DNA of 64,000 nt from Caenorhabditis remanei (lineage: Eukaryota > Nematoda > Chromadorea > Rhabditida > Rhabditidae): contig NC_071333.1 of NCBI RefSeq assembly GCF_010183535.1, positions 3,844,001-3,908,000 on the forward strand. Direction: 5' to 3'. Position numbers and translations under genes: made by a program. Below are positions 1-10,021 of the stretch, piece after piece. The notes below the pieces were generated by a model. It made no database searches. It was not told the origin of the DNA and saw only the letters and a program-made list of their open reading frames with translations. Within the stretch, counting starts at the first letter, position 1, and the number at the start of each line of letters is the position of its first letter.

Positions 1-239
1 TGACATCTTCGGGGCCAGAAACACTGATAAATCATAAGGGAATAGGGGAATCGACAGCGAAAAAAGAAAGAGAGACGGTCGACAAAGTGGTAAATCGAGT
101 GGTGAATCACTGACGGCTGAACGACCGCCAACGGGTCAACGAGCCAACGACGGCCTGTTACCGGCCAGCCAAAACAGTTAGAAAAACAACGAAAAAATTG
201 ATTGAGGAATCGAAATCGTATCAGAAAAGCAGAGATTTT

Positions 240-440
240 ACAATTATGCTTTACCAGAAAAAAATTCGATTCGGAAACATTTTCCGAAAAAAAATTCGGA
301 ACATTTTTCCGACGGAAAATTTTCCGATTTTATTTTCCGGAAAACTTTTCCGACGGAAAATTTTCCGATTTTTTTTCGGAAAATGTTTCCGAATCAAAAT
401 TTTCCAAATTGTTTTTTCGGAAAATTTTGAGAAATAGTCG
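240..440. repeat. Degenerate TTTTCCGAAAA repeat tract
   Basis: Alternating TTTTCCG and CGGAAAA blocks recur about every 20-30 bp, so the tract can pair with itself. Similar TTTTTCCGACTTTTT tracts occur at 25064-25270, suggesting a dispersed family. Confidence 0.6.
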
Positions 441-611
441 TAAAATTTGATATTTTTTAATACTCCAATACTTCTGAAATTTCTAAGAAAATTTTATCAT
501 TGAATCAAAGCCAAAGCTTGAATTGTGAGTTCAATTTTCCTATTCCTGGATGCGTTCAGCAGAATTTGAATTTTTTTGGAAGCCTCAGCTGGTTTCATTT
601 CCAATCATATG

Positions 612-897
612 TGTCCCGACCAGGCTTGTTCGGAGTCGTCGAATCGGATATCGAACTTCTCCAATTCTCCCGCGGATAATTCTCCGACTTTTTTTTTGTG
701 AAATTATTCGATCGGAGAATTTCGGAACATTTCGGAGAATCGAAAAACCCGTATTAGAAACATTTTTGGTAAAATTCTCCGAAATTTCCAAAATTTTCCG
801 ATTCTAAAAAAGATTCGGACACTCGATTTTCCTACTTCTTTAGGAAAAAGTTTCGATTCTCCGATTCTCCAAAAAATTTCTCCGAACAAGCCCGGTC
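612..897. repeat. Small inverted repeat with GGCTTGTTCGGA ends
   Basis: The left end reads AGGCTTGTTCGGA and the right end TCCGAACAAGCCCGG. The interior is rich in CGGAGAAT and its complement. The same GGCTTGTTCGGA end appears at 25064. It looks like a small non-autonomous terminal-inverted-repeat element; no coding capacity is seen. Confidence 0.5.
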
Positions 898-1791
898 TCG
901 ACTCGTAACTCTTTCTCGTCTCTAAATCCTTTCTCAGGTAATCGACTCTCAATCATCACTCTTTCAAGACATTTGTTGTTCAGCGGTCAGAGAGAGGATA
1001 ATTTGGTATCCACAGAGACTGGATGTATCTCATTCTTGCCCTCCGTAAAACTGCCCGGTGCCATCGGGCTTCAAACATCGTTAGTCCTCATCGGACGATT
1101 ACGAGGAATTCCTGACCTAGTTTTTTTTCCATTTTACTCGGTTTGAAATGAAACCCATTTCGCTTTTCAAAAGTTCAAATCAACACCAAGCAGTTATCTT
1201 TTGCGGAACACAGTATTGAGATCGTGAAACTCTAGGATCTTTGAATTGAATTCAGTATGCAGAGCACAAATAGTGTTGAAGATAATCGATTTTCGGTCAG
1301 AAACATCCTTACTTTGATCGAACTTCATTCATTTTAAATGAGTGAGGTTTCGCAAGTAAAATCTATTTTTTGAAACCTTCAAAGTAAAAAACTGTCAAGT
1401 TTAGTTAAACAACTTATATTTGAAGCCCAAAACAGAAGCCAGAAAGCTAAAAACACATATAAAACGGGTAGAAACCCATCAAAGTTGCTAATGACAAGAA
1501 TGCCCAAATTCCCGTCAGTCCAGGGTATCATAAGTAATCATACAATAAAGTTCCTTAAATTTGCTAATCAGTCTAACAAAGGATATGTGTCTGGTTGTCT
1601 ATTGTTTATTATGGGATATGACGGCTGCATCCACATTTGCGAAACAATGCAATCATGTAAAACGACCACACGGCTATTTTAAATTGGACAGGACTATTAA
1701 AGTGTTTTTCACTTTGGGTTTTGAAGACCTGTCAAAAAATGTAACTACTGACAGAAAATGCAACATTCATTGGTATCAAATCACAACATGC

Positions 1792-2407
1792 TTAAGGATC
1801 TCCTGGAGAACATCTGAGCACTTCACCTCTCACCGCTTTCAAGTTTTCTCTGATGATTGAGAAGTATATGTTGTATGTGTGACCTTTCCATCCGTTGAAC
1901 TTTCCCATGATTTTGAGCCAATGTCCAACTGGTTGGTCATAGGATGCATCGAATATCATTTGGAAATTGCTTCCGGTTTGTTCAAGCATCTCTCCGACCA
2001 TTTCAACTGAAACAGAAAATAATTATGAAAAGGACTTCTTTTTTGTCAACAAACTTACTCTTGTTGTCGGTTCTTTTGCAGCTTTCGAATTTGAAATTCA
2101 AGTCGAAACAGTCATTCACTTGAGTTCTATTCTTAGCCAAGACACCGGCTGTCAACTTCTCGATAAAGGCATTTGTTAGTTCTTGATTGCTTTCGTGTTC
2201 AGTTTTTGGTCGCGTTGTCGTTGTTGTTTGAACAACAGGTGTCGTAGTTCTACGAGTTCTACGGCGACGATAACGGTTGTCCGATTGGATTTGGTAAGCA
2301 TTTTGCTTCGAATCATTGTCGGACGAAATGCTAGAATTGTTCGGCATAAGTGCCGAAAACAGCCCGACAAGGGTGAGTAGAAGAAGAATATTTCCTATTT
2401 TCCACAT
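1792..2407 (-). CDS. Secreted NTF2-like domain protein
   Basis: Two exons (2407-2059 and 2006-1792) join in phase across a 52-bp intron with a GTAAGT donor and TTTCAG acceptor, giving 187 residues. Residues 1-20 are a clear signal peptide (MWKIGNILLLLTLVGLFSA). A basic, Thr-rich linker of about residues 45-70 (RRRRTRRTTT, then TTTTTRP) follows. The C-terminal part has the layout of the nematode secreted NTF2-like family: LTNAFIEKLTAGVLAKN, then a Cys-bearing FESC segment, and a strand-rich end finishing VLRCSP. That family is large in Caenorhabditis and its function is mostly unknown; the fold is known to bind small ligands or form dimers. The stop lies before gene-free DNA. The model is strong; the family call rests on pattern memory. 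Confidence 0.75.
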
Positions 2408-2662
2408 GAAGGGAGAGGACTCTTGCTGAAAAGAAAATTTGATGGTTTATATACCTAAAATTTCCATCAAAGAAGGCGGGGCAAAAACAATATGCAAATT
2501 AGAGAGGAGTGTTTGTGTTAAAATCGGAGAAAATACCAAACCATCATGAGTTGTTCTGTGAAGCTAAACATCATCGAGAGAAAGAAAGAAAGAAAACTCG
2601 CGGAAATGTTCCTTTGGATTGAAGAAAAAGGTTATCTTCTTGGTTTGAGGAACGAATACAAC

Positions 2663-3571
2663 TTACAAGGAAAGTCTTAGGAGACGCTATTTTCAAACGA
2701 CCTTTGAATTTGGTTATATGTATTTTTGACCCCAAGGAGTCTATTTCTGCAGTCAAAACCTGCTAAATATCTCTGCGAGGCGAGTTATGAGCTTTCAAAC
2801 TTTTCATATACAGTTCCGGACAAAAAGCTATCAATTTTTGCCGTTTTCAGTTGAAATTGCCCAACTTTGCGGATCTGTCATGGTAATTCTGATTGACCCA
2901 TCAAATAGATAGCTAATAAATCATAGAGATCAAAATTAGAGCGCATTTTTGTAGTTGACAACATTTTTGTACGGACACTCCCTAGAGAGTTATTGTAATT
3001 TTAAGTCGACAGCTCAAAAATCGCACTATTTTGCACTGAAATTGGTCGATTTAAGAGAGAAATTACTTTGTCGATACGTAACTTGCTAGGGAGTGCTTGT
3101 ACAAAAAAGTTGTCAACTACAAAAATGAAGCTCTACTTTTGATCTCTATGATTTTTTAGTAATCTACTTGATGGGTCAATCAGAATTACCATGACACACC
3201 ATCAAAATTAGGCAATTTCAACTGAAAGCGGCAAAAATTGATAGCTTTTTGTCCGGTACTGTAGTTAACTCTGTTCACATTGAATTCCAAATCGGCGGTA
3301 TATACGCCTCCGCGCGGTTCCATTTGTGTTCCCCAGCGGTTTACCTGTGCTCGTACGTCCCAAAAATGAGAATATCTTACGTATGCTACGTCTCGTTTTG
3401 AAATGCCACGTGAAAAGCCCACATGAAAAGTTTGAGAGCTCATAACTCGGCTCTCATAGACATTTAGCAGGTTTTGACTGCCAAAAATAGAATCCCCGTA
3501 GTCGAAAGTATATATGACCAAATTTATAGATCGTCTGAAAGCCGCGTCTCGGAAAACTCCCCTTTTTAGAG
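2663..3571. mobile_element. Foldback element, split by a nested palindrome
   Basis: The left arm (2663-2810) starts CTTACAAGGAAAGTCTTAGG and includes a block around GTCAAAACCTGCTAAAT. The right arm (3262-3571) carries the inverse, with matching AGCAGGTTTTGACTG and GAGTTATGAGCT blocks. A second copy at 63585-64000 has the same arms and a different, shorter centre, which shows that 2811-3261 is a later insertion. No coding capacity. Confidence 0.75.
2811..3261. mobile_element. CAGTACCG-family palindromic element, copy 1
   Basis: The ends are CAGTTCCGGACAAAAAGC and GCTTTTTGTCCGGTACTG, flanked by TA on both sides as expected for Tc1/mariner-type insertion. The whole 451 bp folds on itself through inner arms that include TTGTAGTTGACAAC and its complement. 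It has no transposase and is inserted inside another foldback element. Confidence 0.8.
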
Positions 3572-4810
3572 AACCAAAAGGGCTTTAGAAGGCCAGAGAG
3601 AAACTGGAGCATCGAAAACATTTTTCTTTGGTTTTCTCAGTTTTATTCAGGTACTCTAAACTAGCAGAGAGCCAAAAATGTGTAAACTGACTGAAAAAAA
3701 CAAACCATCATGGATAGTGTAAATCGCTGACCGGCAGTTCTCAACATCAAATCGTGTTGATATTTCAATTTTTAATTGTTTGATTGCGGTTCCAAACACT
3801 CCGTTGAGAATGCTACACAAAACAAGAGGATAAAAAACCTCAACAGATTTTATTGTATGCAGTAAACGTTAGTATTCAACTGATGGGATATTTAATAGTC
3901 GCAATATATCGCAATTTTCTCAGAGTTGTTATTTTATGAATGAACGCTAATCTGTTCTGAATTATGTATCATTCAAAATTCCAATTATTGTAATCAAAAC
4001 TGGATTTTCAAAACTAACAGTTCGAATCATAACCTCGTGACGAGAATATGTTGGAATTAAAAGTTCAGGTAGCAGTTTTTGGTGCTGCAACATTATTTTC
4101 CCACAATAAGTTTGCAAGAATTCAGTGGTTTGTTTGCCTCTGTTGCCTGAACATTTTCCCATATTATGAATTCACTATTCAAATGATTGAAACTCATTTT
4201 GTTTGTTTATTCAAATGCAGATAACTTTCTCACGTATCGCTCTTCAATATGGAAATCTAAAATGATATGTTTCCGAGAGTACTAATAAAAAACGAAGTAG
4301 GGAAATAAGTGATTATTCGCTAGCACTGTGTCTGACGAAAATCAGAACAAGTTCCATTTTTTTTTGAAGCCGGGATATCATTTCTTACAATCATTGCTGC
4401 TCTCTGTGTAGTTGGCCTGGCAACTTTCATTCATTCTTTGAGAAGAAAATATTTTTGTTAAAAGGGAAAATCAAAGAAAATAAGAGATTTTACATGACAA
4501 ATGTTCTAGAAAAAGTAAAATAATGAGGAAATAGAAGAAAAGCCCTGCTAGTATACACAACGTAATAAACAGTACAAAAATAGGTAGAGCTGAGAGAAAA
4601 GATGTAGAAGGAAATGGCGACAAACTACGTGGATGGACACGGTTTTACTGTGAGACATTAATTAGACAAAAGACACATTGAAAACAAGAAAAATATGAAA
4701 TCATTTTATCCTATCTTCTCGGCAGTTTGAGTCTGTCTCGTCGTGATGGACACCGTTCGTATTCATTTTCCTACATTGCAAAAAATCCGATTAAATAAGG
4801 TAGATAATAC
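3572..4810. other. Gene-free interval before the LTR retrotransposon
   Basis: I find no exon with supporting splice sites or a recognisable domain. AATAC at 4806-4810 is the left target-site copy of the retrotransposon that follows. Confidence 0.5.
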
Positions 4811-5170
4811 TGTCACATGTCAGCGAACACTTCTCCCGCAAGGGGGCGAGTCCACTGTCTGTGATCTCTCTCTCCCTCGCAGAGAATGCGATGCGCCTTA
4901 TTGTCAGTCGTGTGCTAGAGACCGCTTAATGAACGGTCGCACTTTTATGTTTAACTTCTCTTATTTATAGTTATCATGTTTACTCTCCCCCTTCCTTTTA
5001 AGTAACTTTAGTATCACCTCTTTAACTATAGCTACACCATAGGAACCCATATACCAATCTATATAATAAATCTATAATAATAAGACGACCATGTTCTAAT
5101 AGTGAGAGGTCTAAGTAAAGTGGAAGGATAATCAAACCCTAAACCACCTAAAAGGGCATGTATTATTATA
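4811..5170 (+). repeat. 5' LTR
   Basis: Begins TGTCACATG and ends in TATTATTATA. It is collinear with 9439-9798 at a constant offset of 4628 bp with one substitution and no gap. The exact last base is uncertain by one because of the shared A at the border. Confidence 0.9.
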
Positions 5171-5183
5171 TGGAGGTCCCACA
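5171..5183 (+). other. Primer-binding site, probably tRNA-Gln
   Basis: TGGAGGTCCCAC directly follows the 5' LTR. It is complementary to the 3' end (GTGGGACCT plus CCA) of a tRNA-Gln, as I remember metazoan tRNA-Gln sequences. TGG immediately after an LTR is the standard position. The tRNA identity should be checked against a nematode tRNA set. Confidence 0.7.
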
Positions 5184-7201
5184 TTGAACTCTGCCATGAT
5201 CCAGTTTCACTGAGAGAGTGCTGAGTGCTACACTATTCCCACTTTCCCTCACTAACTTTCAAGCATTCACCACCTAGGTCCTAGCCACACTCAATTTGCA
5301 CTGTTTTGTTGTTGTCACCTTGAACATTTTCTCGTGCATCGTGGGTATTTCAGAGATGCCCCATACGATACGGCTAGATGCGGAGTAATTAACCCATCTA
5401 CCACACGCGAAACCCTCTTTTTCTTGTTTCTCACATAGAACAATTTTAGAGAGTTCAAGTGTTCTGGACGTCAGTATCTTATTTATCTCACCATTTAAAT
5501 CGTATTTGGCTTAGGTAATATTTAATCTCCTGTCCCATCATTACATGTATCCCGTCTTAATTAAGTTTCATAAGAACGACACCTGGTTGGGAGAGATGTA
5601 CATGCTCCACTCCTTTACTCAGTCTTATGGTCCCCAGACCTTAGATACCAGGCAATGGCACATACGGGATGAGTACCGTCCCTGTTTAACTATAATTTAC
5701 CCGACACGTCCCTCTCGAAAGTTGACCCAGTTCAGAGAGTGTTGTTCGTGACGCTGGTGTTTTTCAAAAAGAATCATTAGAATATTAGAATAAATACAAT
5801 TTGAATTAACAAGAATTCGAATTCGTGAATGCAGAATTTAAGCCAGTCGTAAGTAGCCAAGTACGATCACCGACTCAGTAGCAACAAAGTCACTGGGAAT
5901 TGACGAGCTACCACGGAAAATTTTTTTTTTCAATGGCCCTATAAAATTTGTTTTTTGGAAATGAGTCGAGATATGAAGTCGTGAATCATATCAGTTCAAG
6001 GTCAGGAACACCGTGTGAGATTTTTTAGAACTAGCGATCATTCAAACTTATTGTTTTGATAAACAGAACCGACCGACATTGATAAGATAGTATTGTAACA
6101 TTGGCCAAACTATCGTAAAATCGGAACATCTCAGTGCACCATCGCGTAAACAAAGTCATTAAGTGCTATCTGATCCGATTATTATTGTAAACCTATGCGC
6201 AATGGTAAACAATATGCAGCTGCTATCGGTTTCTATCTCCGCACATATGATTAATGACAGATGCGCAAGATGGCACCGCAGGGCACGCCAGTCTGGCATA
6301 TGCGGTAAACAATTCGGAAGAGAGATCCGCCCAAATAGATTATTTGCCAGTATTCTCGAACAGTAAGGGATCTTTTTCTAACGTTCTCTGCTTTTGTTTT
6401 ACTACTCTGCTTTTCGTTTGTTTTGCTTCTTCTCCATCTGAATCTTTACTTTCGATCTGCCTAGAGTAACAAAAGTTTCTGTACGAGTACCTCCTATTAC
6501 TGCCATTCTCTATACTCTTCCCTCCCGTCCTTTGCATCTTCCGCTCTCTTTATCGTTTCTTCATATCTCTTCATCAATCAATCTCTTTCTTTTTCATCAC
6601 CATCCGGACAAGAAGAAAGAAGAGACTCCAAACTCAAATTCGGAGACAACTGGGAACATCAACGAAGAAACACGGAAGAAAATCACTGGATTTCGCTGCA
6701 AAGAAGACTTTTGCTCCTCAACAGCAAAAGTGATTCACAACTCGACTGGACGACTGGACGACTGGAAAATTGGGAGAACAACGTTATCAAGATCGACAAG
6801 GATTTGACTGCTGAAGGATTCAATTGCTGCGACAAGGATTCAAGGATTTTCAACTCAACTGCAACTCAGAATTCAACGACGGATAGGAGGATAGAAAGTC
6901 AACGTTTCGACAACTTGGTCAAGGTTCAACGACAATAGGACAGTACACTGGTACCAACGTCAACGTCAAAGTAATCAACAGTATCAAAAACGGAAACAAC
7001 GGCTTTCTTGCAAGTTAAGTATTTCAATTCCTAAAATTTTGTCAAATTATCTTCAATTTCCTCGCAACCTTTCTTCAAATTTGGCCACCCAAATCATTCA
7101 ATTGCTTTGTTTTTGGAAACATCTCATTTTTCAATGCCAGTGGTACCAAAAAGTATATCCAAGATGCTGAAGAAAAAAAGAATAAGGAGATAGCTGAAAA
7201 T

Positions 7202-8638
7202 ATGAAGAAAGAAGAAAATTTGGCAACGGAAGATCAGAAAAAGGAACAATATCCTATTTTCGAAATCACTGATCCTTGGAAAGAAAGAAGAGCTTTGGAA
7301 CTACGTGTCAAATTCAACATACCAACGTTTTCGACAGGGAGCGCTCAAGAAATGGCTGACTGGCTCAACAATTTTGGTGCGTATCTAGTCAAGCTGAATG
7401 TATTTTCAAGAGTTGGAGTGAAGCTTGTTCCATTATGTCTCGAAAACCCCGCTCTTTCGATTTATCATCGACTTTCGGCAAGAAATAAGAAAACTTGGAG
7501 AAGGATGACTTATGCATTGGTCGAGAAGTACAAGTGCAAGGAAGAAGAAGAAATATATTCCGCTTCCCGAAGTTTGATGTTTATTCAACAAGGAAATCAA
7601 TCGATATTCGAATTTGCAAAGAAGATCCGAACTTTGTCAAAAAGTGCATACGGAAATTACGACGAAGAGCCAAAGGAACGATTGATGATGGTTCATTTTA
7701 TGAATGGTCTTCACAGTTCAATTGCAAAATGCTTCCAACAGAAATCGAGAGAACCCAGAACTCTTAACGAAATGTCCATGAAAGCTCAGAGAATGATGGA
7801 TCGTCTAACAGAACTCAGGGAAGAAAAGAAGACACTCGAAAAAGAAAATCTTCAAAATGAATCAGTCTCCTTCAACAAGCACATGCATGTTCAATCAGGA
7901 CAACATCTTCAAAACTGTCAGTTTGGTTTCAACAATTATTGTTTTCAACAAGGATTGGGACCACATCATTTTCCGCAAGGATACAACAACTGTCAGTTTC
8001 CCGAAGGACAACCAGCCATGAGTATGAAAAGACAAAAACAGATTCAAGGAGTTGCTGATAAGGAAGAGAACACAATTTCGACTGTCGAGCCAAAAGTTCA
8101 AAACGGAAGTTTCAACAATCGGAGTGTTATTCACTATCTACTTGGGGTAACACTGCTGACATTACTCATTCCTACTACGTCTGCCTACCAAAGTTGCAAA
8201 TTTGGTATCAGTGGACAATCTTTTGGACCTTCAAGATCGTTATCATCTGGTTTCGACGCGCAATTCTACTATCAACAACCCGAAGTCTTCGCCGCACAGG
8301 AAGATGTTATCAAGATCAATTGCTTTCAAGAGAATCCTGAATTTCGAATGGAATTCAAAAATAGAGGTAGTTCTACAGCTGATATAAGAACATGGAGTTT
8401 GATTGGATCCTCATTCGAGAAAAAGTATGGAAAACCGGAACCGAACCTGTACAATTTGGAACCTACACTTCCTACACTGAAACTCTACGAAGACTTTCCA
8501 AGCCAAGCTGAAAAACTCCAAGTTCTTGTTGAGACATCATGGTTATCACTTCGATTATTTTCATGCTCGTTCAACTTGTCACATTCATCGACGCGGTTAC
8601 TCAAGATGATTTTGGAATTATATTCTCATGTGCACTGA
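7202..8638 (+). CDS. Retrotransposon Gag fused to an Env-like start
   Basis: One 478-residue frame. Residues about 35-200 look like a retrotransposon gag domain: ALSIYHRLSARNKKTWRRM, then QGNQSIFEFAKKI and MVHFMNGLHSSIAKCF, the usual helical pattern with the Q-S-I-x-x-F block. A charged coiled-coil stretch (about 200-220) follows, then a Gln/Asn/Phe-rich low-complexity part. Near residue 310 the character changes to a hydrophobic segment ending in a signal-peptidase-like site (LLGVTLLTLLIPTTSA) and then a Cys-containing, ectodomain-like tail. I infer that an internal deletion joined gag in frame to the start of an envelope-like gene and removed pol. Zinc knuckles are not visible. Confidence 0.65.
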   Translation: MKKEENLATEDQKKEQYPIFEITDPWKERRALELRVKFNIPTFSTGSAQEMADWLNNFGAYLVKLNVFSRVGVKLVPLCLENPALSIYHRLSARNKKTWRRMTYALVEKYKCKEEEEIYSASRSLMFIQQGNQSIFEFAKKIRTLSKSAYGNYDEEPKERLMMVHFMNGLHSSIAKCFQQKSREPRTLNEMSMKAQRMMDRLTELREEKKTLEKENLQNESVSFNKHMHVQSGQHLQNCQFGFNNYCFQQGLGPHHFPQGYNNCQFPEGQPAMSMKRQKQIQGVADKEENTISTVEPKVQNGSFNNRSVIHYLLGVTLLTLLIPTTSAYQSCKFGISGQSFGPSRSLSSGFDAQFYYQQPEVFAAQEDVIKINCFQENPEFRMEFKNRGSSTADIRTWSLIGSSFEKKYGKPEPNLYNLEPTLPTLKLYEDFPSQAEKLQVLVETSWLSLRLFSCSFNLSHSSTRLLKMILELYSHVH

Positions 8639-8898
8639 GGATAAATTCGCTTCGTCATCTTCATTTGGTCAAGTAATCATCGTGTTTGGAGTCAACACCA
8701 TCGTCCACATAATCACCAGTCAAACAATCATCACATAGAGGAACCACAAAGAAAGAAAAAAGAAGATAAAAGAAAGAACAATCGGCAAGAAGAAAAGAAG
8801 ATATGAAGTCAAATGCTTGGAATCATCTTTATGGATCGACGACAACGACACGCTGAAGAAGAAACATGCTCATCTACTTTCCAATGGAAATCAGTCAA

Positions 8899-8953
8899 TA
8901 TATAGCGACGAGGACGCCGCCTGCTCTGATTCGAAGGCCGGGGATGCCACATC
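8899..8953 (+). repeat. Extra copy of the segment bordering the 3' LTR
   Basis: This stretch matches 9393-9447, including GAAGGCCGGGGATG, that is, the purine tract plus the first bases of the LTR. It diverges after GCCACAT. It shows that the DNA between 8953 and 9393 lies between two copies of the same border segment. Confidence 0.75.
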
Positions 8954-9039
8954 TCCTGCTATCGCCAGAAGACGTGTTCAACAATTGGAATGGATGGAAA
9001 ATTATAGAGGAAATTCGACAAATGCGTGTCTACCTCAAT

Positions 9040-9336
9040 TTTCAACTGCGTGTCTACTTCAATATACCAACTGCGTGAAGACTTCAATTATCAAATGCAT
9101 AATCTTTTCAGTTCTTCGATTTTCGGATTTTTACAACTGCGTGGTCAATCTATATCATTCAATTGCAGATTCTATATTTTATATTATCAACTGCGAGGTC
9201 AATATTATATTATCAACTGCGAGGTCAATATTTAATATTCAACTGCGAGGTCAATATTATATATTTCAATTGCGATGTCAATAGTATATTATTTATCAAC
9301 TGCGAGGTCAATATTCAATATATCAACTGCAATTAT
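9040..9336 (+). repeat. CAACTGCGAGGTCAATAT minisatellite
   Basis: About nine degenerate copies of a CAACTGCG(A/T)GGTCAATATT unit are spaced 25-40 bp apart and separated by AT-rich filler. They lie between the gag frame and the 3' LTR. Overlapping open frames here are by-products of the repeat. Confidence 0.8.
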
Positions 9337-9426
9337 TATCTACTCCAAATGCCATTATAATTTCTCTAATTTTTGTATTTATATTTTACTAGTATATAGC
9401 AACGAGGACGTTGCATGCTCTGATCC

Positions 9427-9438
9427 GAAGGCCGGGGA
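9427..9438 (+). other. Polypurine tract
   Basis: GAAGGCCGGGGA lies immediately 5' of the right LTR, the expected place for the plus-strand primer. It is interrupted by two pyrimidines (CC), so it is not a perfect purine run. Confidence 0.55.
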
Positions 9439-9798
9439 TGTCACATGTCAGCGAACACTTCTCCCGCAAGGGGGCGAGTCCACTGTCTGTGATCTCTCTC
9501 TCCCTCGCAGAGAATGCGATGCGCCTTATTGTCAGTCGTGTGCTAGAGACCGCTTAATGAACGGTCGCACTTTTATGTTTAACTTCTCTTATTTATAGTT
9601 ATCATGTTTACTCTCCCCCTTCCTTTTAAGTAACTTTAGTATCACCTCTTTAACTATAGCTACACCATAGGAACCCATATACCAATCTATATAATAAATC
9701 TATAATAATAAGACGACCATGTTCTAATAGTGAGAGGTCTAAGTAAAGTGGAAGGATAATCAAACCCTAAACCACCTAAAAGGGCTTGTATTATTATA
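9439..9798 (+). repeat. 3' LTR
   Basis: Nearly identical to the 5' LTR (one substitution in 360 bp), so the element inserted very recently. It ends about 220 bp from the stop codon of the membrane-protein gene on the other strand and could affect that gene's 3' end. Confidence 0.9.
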
Positions 9799-10021
9799 AT
9801 ACATGTGTAATAGGAAAAAGAGAAGGAAGGGAAATGGTTGTTAATGCAGCGAGGAAAAGGGGAAAGAGTGGGGGTAGGACTCTGAGACAAGTTAAAGTGG
9901 ACAGTAGAGACACAATTAATGGATTGAAGGGATATTCTTTTATACTAGCGACTAATCAAGTGTTATTCTTTATACAGCTTCTTTTTGCTTCGAGTTTTTT
10001 TGTTCCGTTAGCGTTGCGTCC

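Larger units (their letters stand above)
1..1791. other. AT-rich gene-free flank
   Basis: No convincing coding exon is seen on either strand. Positions 240-440 are a run of degenerate TTTTCCGAAAA-type units on both strands, which produces spurious open frames. Positions 612-897 hold a short inverted repeat (listed separately). The remainder is unremarkable AT-rich DNA. Confidence 0.6.
4811..9798 (+). mobile_element. Young LTR retrotransposon lacking pol
   Basis: Two 360-bp direct repeats (4811-5170 and 9439-9798) begin TGTCACATG and differ at a single position (5158 A versus 9786 T). The left flank AATAC recurs across the right end (9798-9802), consistent with a 4-5 bp target duplication. 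A primer-binding site follows the left repeat and a purine-rich tract precedes the right one. The 4.27-kb interior has a long leader of about 2 kb, one gag-type frame and a tandem-repeat tract. No protease, reverse transcriptase or integrase motif is present in any frame. This is a non-autonomous, recently mobilised element, probably moved by the enzymes of a full-length relative. Confidence 0.9.

Noticed and set aside
9026..9598. Overlapping frames with repeated NCEVNI/TARSI words
   Set aside because: They are products of the minisatellite in the retrotransposon and of the LTR.
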